In this document: piece by piece, positions 1 to 6,077 of the stretch
Layout of the letters: each line of letters opens with the position of its first letter
Numbering within the stretch: the first letter of the stretch is position 1
Source: Oscillospiraceae bacterium
GTDB lineage: Bacteria > Bacillota_A > Clostridia > Oscillospirales > Oscillospiraceae
Assembly: GCA_024690695.1 (NCBI GenBank)
Contig: JAILOS010000058.1
Coordinates: 1 to 23,445 of the forward strand
Length of the DNA stretch: 23,445 nucleotides
Reading direction: 5' to 3'
Notes under the pieces: model-generated
Told to the model about the DNA's origin: nothing
Seen by the model: the letters and a program-made list of their open reading frames with translations, nothing else
The model's database searches: none
Position numbers and translations under genes: made by a program

Positions 1-275
1 CGCTTGTCGAGCTCGATCTGCACGCCGCGTCCGCTCTCTCCGATCGCCTCCAGATAGCGCAGCGCCGCGCGGACGGCGAGGTTCCGCTCGTCGCCGGGCA
101 CGTAGCGCAGGCTGCAGCGCGCGCGGACGCCCTCCCCCTCCAGCCGGAGCGTGAGCTCGTCGCACAGGGAAACCGTCTGCATCGGCATGACCATCTCGTG
201 ATAGCCGTCGGCGCGGCGGCCGGTCACGTCCAGCGAAATATTGATTTTTGCGTATGCCTTCTCCTGTACCGTCAT
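1..275 (-). CDS. ispE: 4-(cytidine 5'-diphospho)-2-C-methyl-D-erythritol kinase, N-terminal part (cut by window edge)
   Basis: Reverse-strand translation from the ATG at 275 gives 91 codons that run off the left edge. The N-terminus contains AYAKINISLDVTGRRADGYH, the conserved opening of the GHMP kinase IspE, with the catalytic-region lysine at residue 10 and a GYH motif ending at His26. NLAVRAA follows further on. IspE phosphorylates CDP-methylerythritol in the non-mevalonate isoprenoid pathway in the cytoplasm. The start lies 23 bp after the stop of the glycosidase gene on the same strand, so the two are probably co-transcribed. A GGGAG about 12 nt upstream is only a fair ribosome binding site. 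The C-terminal ATP-binding half lies outside the window, so intactness cannot be judged. Confidence 0.9.
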   Translation of the reverse strand, partial: MTVQEKAYAKINISLDVTGRRADGYHEMVMPMQTVSLCDELTLRLEGEGVRARCSLRYVPGDERNLAVRAALRYLEAIGESGRGVQIELDK

Positions 276-298
276 GGACAAGAACGCTCCCGTCCGCT

Positions 299-1984
299 TC
301 ACTCCACCCCGAGCTGATAGACCCGCAGCTCGTAGGGTCTGGCCGTGAAGCCGTTTTCGATCACAAAATTATAGTCGTAGTTGTTCAGCACCAGCGTCCA
401 GTCCTTCAGCTCGATCCCCTCCGGCGCGTTGAAGCGCCTGAGCTCGGACGAGAAGGAGCAGACGACCAGAAGCCGCTTTTCCTCCAGCCGCCGCTCGTAG
501 ACGAAGAAATCGCGGCTTTCCGGCATATACTCCCGGTAGTCCCCGTACAGCGCCGTGCGGCTCTTTTTCCGGAATTTCAGCAGTCTGCGGTAGAAGTTCA
601 GCAGGGAGTCCGGATCGTTCTCCTGCGCGGCGGCGTTGATCTCCCGGTAGTTTTCATTGACCGGCATCCAGGGCTCCGCCGTCGAAAAGCCGGCGTGCTC
701 CTCCGCCGACCACTGCACCGGCGTGCGCGCGCTGTCGCGGCTCGAGGCCTGGATCAGCTCCAGCACCTTCTTCTTCGGAAGGAAGCGCGAGAGGATGCGG
801 GCGTTGTTCTGCGCCATCACGTCCGGGTAGTCCTCGATCCGGGGCAGCCGGATATTCAGCATGCCGAGCTCCTGCCCCTGATAGATGAAGGGCGTGCCGC
901 GCTGGAGGATATACATCGCCGCCAGCATCTTGCCGCTCTCCACGCGGTAGCGTTCGCTGCCGTAGCGGCTGATGATGCGCGGATGGTCGTGGTTTTCGAT
1001 ATACAGCGCTGGCCAGGCCTTTCCCGCCAGCTTCTCCTGCCACTCGGTAAAGGCCCGCTTCATCTTTCTGAGATCAAAGGGGCGGCGGATGACGTCCGTC
1101 ATCCAGCAGTCGGCCTCCATGTGGGAAAAGCCGATCATCTCGTCCAGCACCTGCTGCGGGCCTTCGCTGATATAGCGCAGCGCCGTGTCCGCGGTGGTCA
1201 TCGGGCTCTCGCCCACCGTAAAGCAGTCGTAGCGGTCCAGCACCTCGCGCTTGAACTCCGTCAGATACTGGTGCACCTCCGGCCGGTTTACATAATGCTT
1301 CATCCCGTTGGCGATCGGGCTCTTCGGATAACAGTTCGGCAGACCCGGCGTTTTGGCGATAAAGTTGATCACGTCCTCGCGGAAGCCGTCCACGCCCAGG
1401 TCGAGCCAGAAACGCATGATATCCTTGACCTCCTGGCGGACGCGGGGATTGCTCATGTTCAGATCCGGCTGCTTTTTGGCGAACAGGTGCAGGTAGAACT
1501 CCTCCAGCCCCTCGTCGTACTCCCAGGCGCCGCCCTCGAAAATGCTCGTCCAGTTGTTCGGCGGCAGGAGCTTCCCGTTTTTCCGCAGGCCGGGGCGCCA
1601 GAAATAATAGTCGTGATAGGGGTTGTCGCGGCTCCTGCGGCTCTCCCGGAACCATTCGTGCTCGTCGGACGTGTGGTTGACGACCAGGTCCATGAAGACC
1701 CGCATCCCGCGCTCGTGCGCGCCGTCCAGCACCTGCCGGAAAACGTCCAGATCGCCGTAGTCGGGATGGATGCTCCTGTAGTCGGAGATGTCGTAGCCGA
1801 AATCCGCGTTCGGCGAAGGGTAGAGCGGCGAAAACCAGATCGCGTCGACGCCGAGGCTGCGGATGTAGTCGAGCTTCCCGAGCACGCCCCACAGATCGCC
1901 GATCCCGTCGCCGTTGCCGTCGCAAAAGCTGCGGGGCCAGATCTGATAAACCGACATCTCTTTTTTCCACTGCTTTTCCGCCAT
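299..1984 (-). CDS. GH13 alpha-glucosidase, oligo-1,6-glucosidase-like
   Basis: A 561-aa cytoplasmic glycoside hydrolase of family 13, the usual length for the oligo-1,6-glucosidase/trehalose-6-phosphate hydrolase branch. There is no signal peptide. The calcium-loop-type segment DGNGDGIGD is at residues 22-30. Region I is MDLVVNH (98-104), and QPDLN (172-176) marks this subfamily. Region II GFREDVIN (200-207) carries Arg202 and the nucleophile Asp204. The general acid is Glu259 (VGES), and ENHDHPR (330-336) holds the transition-state Asp333. In this branch a valine after the nucleophile (Val205) is associated with alpha-1,6 specificity, so isomaltose-type oligosaccharides are the likely substrate. 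Trehalose-6-phosphate or other alpha-glucosides remain possible, because no transporter lies beside it. The start has GGGGAGG about 8 nt upstream. Confidence 0.92.
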   Translation of the reverse strand: MAEKQWKKEMSVYQIWPRSFCDGNGDGIGDLWGVLGKLDYIRSLGVDAIWFSPLYPSPNADFGYDISDYRSIHPDYGDLDVFRQVLDGAHERGMRVFMDLVVNHTSDEHEWFRESRRSRDNPYHDYYFWRPGLRKNGKLLPPNNWTSIFEGGAWEYDEGLEEFYLHLFAKKQPDLNMSNPRVRQEVKDIMRFWLDLGVDGFREDVINFIAKTPGLPNCYPKSPIANGMKHYVNRPEVHQYLTEFKREVLDRYDCFTVGESPMTTADTALRYISEGPQQVLDEMIGFSHMEADCWMTDVIRRPFDLRKMKRAFTEWQEKLAGKAWPALYIENHDHPRIISRYGSERYRVESGKMLAAMYILQRGTPFIYQGQELGMLNIRLPRIEDYPDVMAQNNARILSRFLPKKKVLELIQASSRDSARTPVQWSAEEHAGFSTAEPWMPVNENYREINAAAQENDPDSLLNFYRRLLKFRKKSRTALYGDYREYMPESRDFFVYERRLEEKRLLVVCSFSSELRRFNAPEGIELKDWTLVLNNYDYNFVIENGFTARPYELRVYQLGVE

Positions 1985-2028
1985 ATCGAACGCCTCCCCT
2001 TCAGTCAGGAGATTCCTTAATAATTCTT

Positions 2029-2057
2029 AGTTTAGCACAAAAGCGGCCCGTTCGCAA
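2029..2057 (-). promoter_or_regulatory. Predicted promoter of the GH13-ispE unit
   Basis: On the reverse strand, TTGCGA (2057-2052) is followed after 17 bp by TAAACT (2034-2029). A TG one base before the -10 gives an extended -10 element. It sits about 45 bp upstream of the glycosidase ATG and is divergent from the promoter at 2079-2107. The -35 matches consensus at 4 of 6 positions, so this call is moderate. Confidence 0.55.
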
Positions 2058-2078
2058 CGGTGTAACCCCTTCCGGCGG

Positions 2079-2107
2079 TTGACCTTTTCAAAAAAACGCG
2101 CTATAAT
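2079..2107 (+). promoter_or_regulatory. Near-consensus sigma-A promoter of the Ig-like protein gene
   Basis: TTGACC (2079-2084), a 17-bp spacer, then a perfect TATAAT (2102-2107). Transcription should start near 2114, leaving a short leader of about 30 nt before the ATG at 2143. This is the best-matching promoter I see in the window. Confidence 0.82.
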
Positions 2108-2124
2108 GTAACCGTAATGTAACC
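2104..2124 (+). repeat. Perfect 10-bp direct repeat with 11-bp period over the -10/+1 region (candidate operator)
   Basis: TAATGTAACC occurs at 2104-2113 and again at 2115-2124, separated by one G. The first copy overlaps the -10 hexamer and the second covers the start site. A TGTAACC also sits upstream at 2061-2067. Direct repeats of about one helical turn are typical of OmpR/PhoB-family response regulator sites, and at this position a bound protein would be expected to repress. The protein that binds is unknown. Confidence 0.55.
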
Positions 2125-2142
2125 TTTGAAAGGATGCGCAAC

Positions 2143-3780
2143 ATGAAAAAGCGTTTGTTCAGTCTTCTGCTGGGAGCCCTGCTTCTGCTGCTCCTTCTCC
2201 CGGCCGGCGCGCTGGCGGAAGACATCGTGATCGATTTCGGCTCGATCCGCGCGGGAGACACCCTGGACCTGCAGCTTGTCTCGACCTCCGGCGGAACGGG
2301 GACGATCACCGAGGGCAGCATCCCTCCCTCCTGCCGCATCGACGTGGAGGAGCGCGACGGTCTTCCCGTGTTTTATCTGCGCGGAACGCCCAGTCTGGCC
2401 GGCGACTGCGCCTTTACCCTCACCGTAGCGGAAACGGCAGAGCTGGAGACGGTGGATGAAAACGGCGAGACGGGCGTGACGACGGAGCAACGCGTCGTCG
2501 CGGTCGTCCGGGTGAGCGGCTCGGTGCTGCCGGCCCTGCCCGTCGTCCATGTTGAGGATCTTGACTGCTTCGTCGGCGACGAGGCCCGGCTCGTCGCGGA
2601 GGCCTCGTCTTCGGACGGCGGCGCGCTGAGCTATCAGTGGTTTCGCGCCGAATCGCGCGAGGACCGGGACGGCCGCCCGCTGGAGGGCAAAACCGCACGC
2701 GAGCTGACGGTCGACACCGAGTTTCCCGACGAGCTCTATTACTACTGCGTCGTGACCAACAACAATAACGGCCGCACCGAGTCCGTAAGCTCCGAAACCG
2801 TCCGCGTCCGCGTGGCGGAGCCGCAGATCGTGGAGCTGAACGTGAAGACGCTGCCGGAGAAGCTGGAGTACACCGAGGGCGACACGCTGGAAACCAAAGG
2901 TCTCGAGCTCCAGGTCAAATACGACAACGGCGTCGTCGTCACGGAGAAGGACGGCTTTACCGTCACTCCGCGCAAGCTGGACGTGGTCGGCACGCAGACC
3001 GTCACCGTCAGCTATCAGGAGAAAACCTGCACCTTCGCCGTGATCGTCAAGGAGATGGAGGAGAAGATCGTCGGGCTGTCCCTCCGCTCGCTCCCGACGA
3101 AGCGCGACTACAAGCAGGGCGAATGGCTGGACACGACCGGGCTCGTGCTGCTGGTGCACACGAACAAGGGCAACGTCAGCGAAATGACGACCGGCTTCGA
3201 CTATTCCCCCCGCGAGCTGAACAGCCCCGGTCTGCAGACCGTGACGATCAGCTTTGAGGATCAGAGCACCAGCTTCACCGTCACCGTCGAGCCCGCCGAG
3301 AAAACCATCCTGGGCATCGAAATCAAGCAGCTTCCCACGAAGCTGGATTACAAGGCGGGAGACACCTTCCGGCCCGAAGGCATGGTGCTTCGCGTCCTGA
3401 CCGATCAGGGCGAGGAGGAGGTCCGCAGCGGATACAGCTGCAGCCCCACGCGCTTTACCCGAGAGGGCACGCAGACCGTTACCGTCAGCTACGCCGGAAA
3501 GCTGGCCACGATGGAGCTGACCGTCGCCCCGGCCGAGGAGGAGACCCCCGACAGCCCCGGGAAGAGCGACGAACCCGCTCCGAAGCAGGACGCGTCGGAA
3601 AAGCAGGAGGCGGAACCGAAGAAGAGCGGAGGCTCCTCCGCCACGCTGCTGACCGTGCTGCTGATCGTGCTGATCATAGCCATCGCGGCGCTGCTGGCCT
3701 ATCTCTATATCCTGCAGCAGGACTGGATCAACGCCTTCTTCAGAAAACTGACGAAGAAAAAAGGATCGGGCAGACGATAA
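2143..3780 (+). CDS. Secreted membrane-anchored protein with Ig-like and three Big_3-type repeats
   Basis: 545 aa from the chosen ATG at 2143. AAAGG lies 9 nt before this ATG but directly abuts an in-frame ATG at 2134, so 2143 is the better start. A signal peptide (KKR, a long leucine run, then AGALA-E) covers residues 1-26. Next come a beta-rich N-terminal region (about 27-130) and an Ig-like domain with a YQW-type core (about 132-225). Three tandem repeats of about 78 aa follow (roughly 230-307, 308-386, 387-464), each with a LPxKxxY start, a G(L/M)xLxV strand and a TQTVT(V/I)S end. These resemble bacterial Ig-like domain Big_3. An acidic Pro/Glu/Lys linker (465-497), a transmembrane helix (about 500-523) and a basic cytoplasmic tail complete it. 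It probably stands on the cell surface. There is no LPXTG motif and no enzymatic domain. Ligand or adhesion function is unknown. Confidence 0.88.
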   Translation: MKKRLFSLLLGALLLLLLLPAGALAEDIVIDFGSIRAGDTLDLQLVSTSGGTGTITEGSIPPSCRIDVEERDGLPVFYLRGTPSLAGDCAFTLTVAETAELETVDENGETGVTTEQRVVAVVRVSGSVLPALPVVHVEDLDCFVGDEARLVAEASSSDGGALSYQWFRAESREDRDGRPLEGKTARELTVDTEFPDELYYYCVVTNNNNGRTESVSSETVRVRVAEPQIVELNVKTLPEKLEYTEGDTLETKGLELQVKYDNGVVVTEKDGFTVTPRKLDVVGTQTVTVSYQEKTCTFAVIVKEMEEKIVGLSLRSLPTKRDYKQGEWLDTTGLVLLVHTNKGNVSEMTTGFDYSPRELNSPGLQTVTISFEDQSTSFTVTVEPAEKTILGIEIKQLPTKLDYKAGDTFRPEGMVLRVLTDQGEEEVRSGYSCSPTRFTREGTQTVTVSYAGKLATMELTVAPAEEETPDSPGKSDEPAPKQDASEKQEAEPKKSGGSSATLLTVLLIVLIIAIAALLAYLYILQQDWINAFFRKLTKKKGSGRR

Positions 3781-3796
3781 GAATTCCAAAAACGTT

Positions 3797-3843
3797 AAAC
3801 GCCGGGAGACCGTGAACGATAAACGGTCTCCCGGCGTTTTTTT
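3797..3843. terminator. Strong bidirectional intrinsic terminator
   Basis: A perfect 14-bp stem (3800-3813 with 3823-3836, reading CGCCGGGAGACCGT) closes a 9-nt loop. It is extended by AAA/TTT pairs and followed by a run of seven Ts on the plus strand. On the minus strand the stem is followed by TTTAACGTTTTT. It therefore ends both the Ig-like gene and the convergent DUF4250-pepT-ylmH operon, whose last stop is at 3849. Confidence 0.93.
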
Positions 3844-3848
3844 CTTTG

Positions 3849-4022
3849 TCAGCGAAAACGGTTCAGCTCCGGGTCATATTGATAACCCGATTCGGCGAGA
3901 CGAGCGCGCAGCTCGTCCTCGTCGGCCTCGAGATCCTCGCAGAGCGCGGAGAGGGATTCGTATCGGTCGCGCAGGCGGGTGTTGACGAAGCTGAGCAGGA
4001 TTACAGGGTCCTTCGGCAGCAC
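3849..4022 (-). CDS. DUF4250 domain-containing small protein
   Basis: A 57-aa reading frame that starts with GTG at 4022. AAAGGGG lies 8 nt upstream of the start. The protein opens with MLPKDPVILLSFVNTRLRD and ends near GYQYDPELNRF, which I recognise as the DUF4250 family of Firmicutes (usual length about 55-60 aa). It is acidic and helical with no signal or membrane segment. Its role is unknown. It is the last gene of the minus-strand operon, 43 bp after pepT, and its stop lies 10 bp from the terminator stem. The short length and GTG start make it easy to miss. Confidence 0.85.
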   Translation of the reverse strand: MLPKDPVILLSFVNTRLRDRYESLSALCEDLEADEDELRARLAESGYQYDPELNRFR

Positions 4023-4065
4023 GGAACAGTCCCCTTTCTTTGATTATGTTAACTATATTATGTAA

Positions 4066-5289
4066 CTATTCCATGCGTGCGATCTCGTCGACGATGTTCA
4101 GCACGATCTCCGCCGCCTTTTCGAGTCCCTCGGCGGTCGCGTGCTCGTAGGGCCCGTGGCAGGCGTAGCCGCCGGTGCCGAGATTCGGGCAGACCAGCCC
4201 GCGGAAGGAGAGATGCGAGCCGTCGGTGCCGCCGCGGATCGGCTCCGCCTTCGGCTCGAAGCCGGCGCGGCGGATGGCCCGCTCGGCCAGACTGACGACC
4301 TCGGGGCGTTCAAGCACTTTCTCGAGCATGTTCCGGTACTGCTCGGTGATCGTCAGCTCCGCGGTGCCGGCGCCGTATTTCTCATTGATGAGCGCGGCGG
4401 CGTGCTCCATGGTTTTTATGCGCAGGCGGAAGGCGGCCTCGTCGTGGTCGCGGATGATGTAGTGCAGCCTCGCCTCGGCCACGTCGCCGCTCATCTCGGT
4501 GAGGTGGAAAAAGCCCTCGTGACCTTCGGTATGCGCCGGCGTGTCGCCGGCAGGGAGCATCGCGTTGACCTCCATCGCGGTGAGGCAGGCGTTGATCATC
4601 TTGTTTTTCGCGCTGCCGGGATGGATGTTGAAGCCGTGCAGCGTCCATTTGGCGGAGGCCGCGTTGAAGGTCTCGTAGTTGATGCAGTCAAGCTCGCCGC
4701 CGTCGACCGTGTAGGCGAAATCGGCCTTCACGCGCTCGAGCTGCATCAGATCGGCGCCGTGGCCGATTTCCTCGTCCGGCGTGAAGCAGACCGCGACGCG
4801 TCCGTGGGGCCGCCGCTCGCGCTGCAGCGTCTCGCAGGCGTGCATAATCGCGGCGATACCCGCCTTGTCGTCGGCGCCGAGTACGGTCGTGCCGTCGGTC
4901 GTGATCAGGGTCTGTCCCTTCAGCTGCGGCAGATGCGGGAAATCCGCCGGGCTGAGGACGCGGCCGCTGCCGCCGAGAGCGACGGGGCCGCCGTCATAGT
5001 TTTCGAGGATCTGCGGGCGCACGTTTTCCCCGCTGAAATCGGGGACCGTGTCCAGATGGGCAACGAAGGCGACGGCCGGGCGGTTCTCGCAGCCGGGCGT
5101 GGGGGGAAGCGCGCCGTAGACGTAGGCGTGTTCGTCGACGAAGACCTCTTCGACGCCGAGCTCCTTCAGCTCGCGCTCCAGCATCCGGCTCAGATCGAAC
5201 TGGCGCGCGGTGCTCGGGGTGCCGGCGGCGTCTTCGGCGCTCGCCGTGTGAACGGTGACGTAACGCAGGAAGCGTTCCAGGGCAGACAT
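4066..5289 (-). CDS. pepT: Peptidase T (tripeptide aminopeptidase, M20B)
   Basis: 407 aa, normal for PepT, a cytoplasmic di-zinc aminopeptidase that removes the N-terminal residue of tripeptides. Metal and catalytic residues all occur at the positions known from enterobacterial PepT: His78 and Asp80 in AHLDTVPD, Asp140 in GADDKAG, Glu173-Glu174 in PDEEIGHG, Asp196 in TVDGG, and a final His378 in GYACHGP. The IRGGTDGSHLSF segment (351-362) is also characteristic. An AAGGAG 8 nt upstream supports the ATG at 5289. It lies 41 bp downstream of ylmH on the same strand. Peptide recycling fits an operon otherwise concerned with translation, but that link is inference. Confidence 0.96.
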   Translation of the reverse strand: MSALERFLRYVTVHTASAEDAAGTPSTARQFDLSRMLERELKELGVEEVFVDEHAYVYGALPPTPGCENRPAVAFVAHLDTVPDFSGENVRPQILENYDGGPVALGGSGRVLSPADFPHLPQLKGQTLITTDGTTVLGADDKAGIAAIMHACETLQRERRPHGRVAVCFTPDEEIGHGADLMQLERVKADFAYTVDGGELDCINYETFNAASAKWTLHGFNIHPGSAKNKMINACLTAMEVNAMLPAGDTPAHTEGHEGFFHLTEMSGDVAEARLHYIIRDHDEAAFRLRIKTMEHAAALINEKYGAGTAELTITEQYRNMLEKVLERPEVVSLAERAIRRAGFEPKAEPIRGGTDGSHLSFRGLVCPNLGTGGYACHGPYEHATAEGLEKAAEIVLNIVDEIARME

Positions 5290-5330
5290 GGCAATTCTCC
5301 TTTATTCATCGGCTCCCCGAGGGGAGCGCG

Positions 5331-6077
5331 TTATTGACAGAGCTCGGCTTCGACGAAAAGCCTCCCCTTGCGGGAGCTGCCGCCGAAGCTGCGCACGCTC
5401 CCCTTTCCGGCGCCGCGCAGGGAGATCACGTCTCCCTCCCGCACCGGCGCGTCGGGCTTGTCGGTCTCGGCGTAATTCAGGCTCACGGCGCCGAGAGCGA
5501 TGCGGCGGGCCGCTTCGCTGCGGGACAGCCGGAACATCCCGGCCGTCACCGCGTCGAGCCGCGGGCTCATCACCGTAAAGCGCAGCGTTTCGACCCTGCG
5601 CTCCGGCGCACGCAGCTTATCCGGCGGCAGCTCGCTCGCGGTCACCGCGACGCGGCCGACGCGTTCGATCCTGAGCAGATGCGCGCGCAGCGCGCTCGTA
5701 CAGAACACGGTCGCCGTGTCGCCCTCGACCCAGATATCGCCGAGGCGGCTGCGCTCGACGCCCATGCCGATCAGCGCGCCGAGGTAATCGCGGTGATTCG
5801 GCTCGCCGAAATGCGCCTGCAGGCGGATCGCGCAGAGCGCTTCGGAAAAGTCGGCGTCCTCGGGCTCGAGCCAGTCCGGCAGAAAAAAGGCCATCGTGCG
5901 CTCGCAGTCCGGATGTCCGCCGAAAAAGACCGGCTTTACGTCGGCGCGGCGCCGGAACCAGCGCTCCAGCGCGGCCCGCTCGGCGGGCGTGAGAAAGGCG
6001 GTGGCGGTCATCCGGCCGCTGCGCTCGCAGCGCGCCGCCAGGTCCTCCGCCCTGCGGATCAGTTCATCGGATTCCAT
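5331..6077 (-). CDS. ylmH: YlmH-family S4-domain RNA-binding protein
   Basis: 248 aa. The N-terminal part (about 1-85) matches the YlmH RRM-like region. The signature HRDYLGALIGMGVERSRLGDI-type segment starts at His95. An S4 RNA-binding domain spans about 172-235 (SPRLDAVTAGMFRLSRSEA, then REGDVISLRGAGKG). In B. subtilis the homologue has been reported to act in ribosome-associated quality control by binding obstructed large subunits, and it usually sits near cell-division genes. Here it instead overlaps the 3' end of the GTPase-nuclease gene by 14 bp and has only a weak GAGAG before its ATG, which points to translational coupling. The assignment to the family is firm; the quality-control role in this organism is inferred. 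Confidence 0.93.
   Translation of the reverse strand: MESDELIRRAEDLAARCERSGRMTATAFLTPAERAALERWFRRRADVKPVFFGGHPDCERTMAFFLPDWLEPEDADFSEALCAIRLQAHFGEPNHRDYLGALIGMGVERSRLGDIWVEGDTATVFCTSALRAHLLRIERVGRVAVTASELPPDKLRAPERRVETLRFTVMSPRLDAVTAGMFRLSRSEAARRIALGAVSLNYAETDKPDAPVREGDVISLRGAGKGSVRSFGGSSRKGRLFVEAELCQ

Noticed and set aside
248..2020. Long plus-strand open frame opposite the glycosidase
   Set aside because: It is antisense to a gene with all GH13 motifs, has an Arg/Val/Ala-rich composition with no domain, and such shadow frames are expected in GC-rich DNA.
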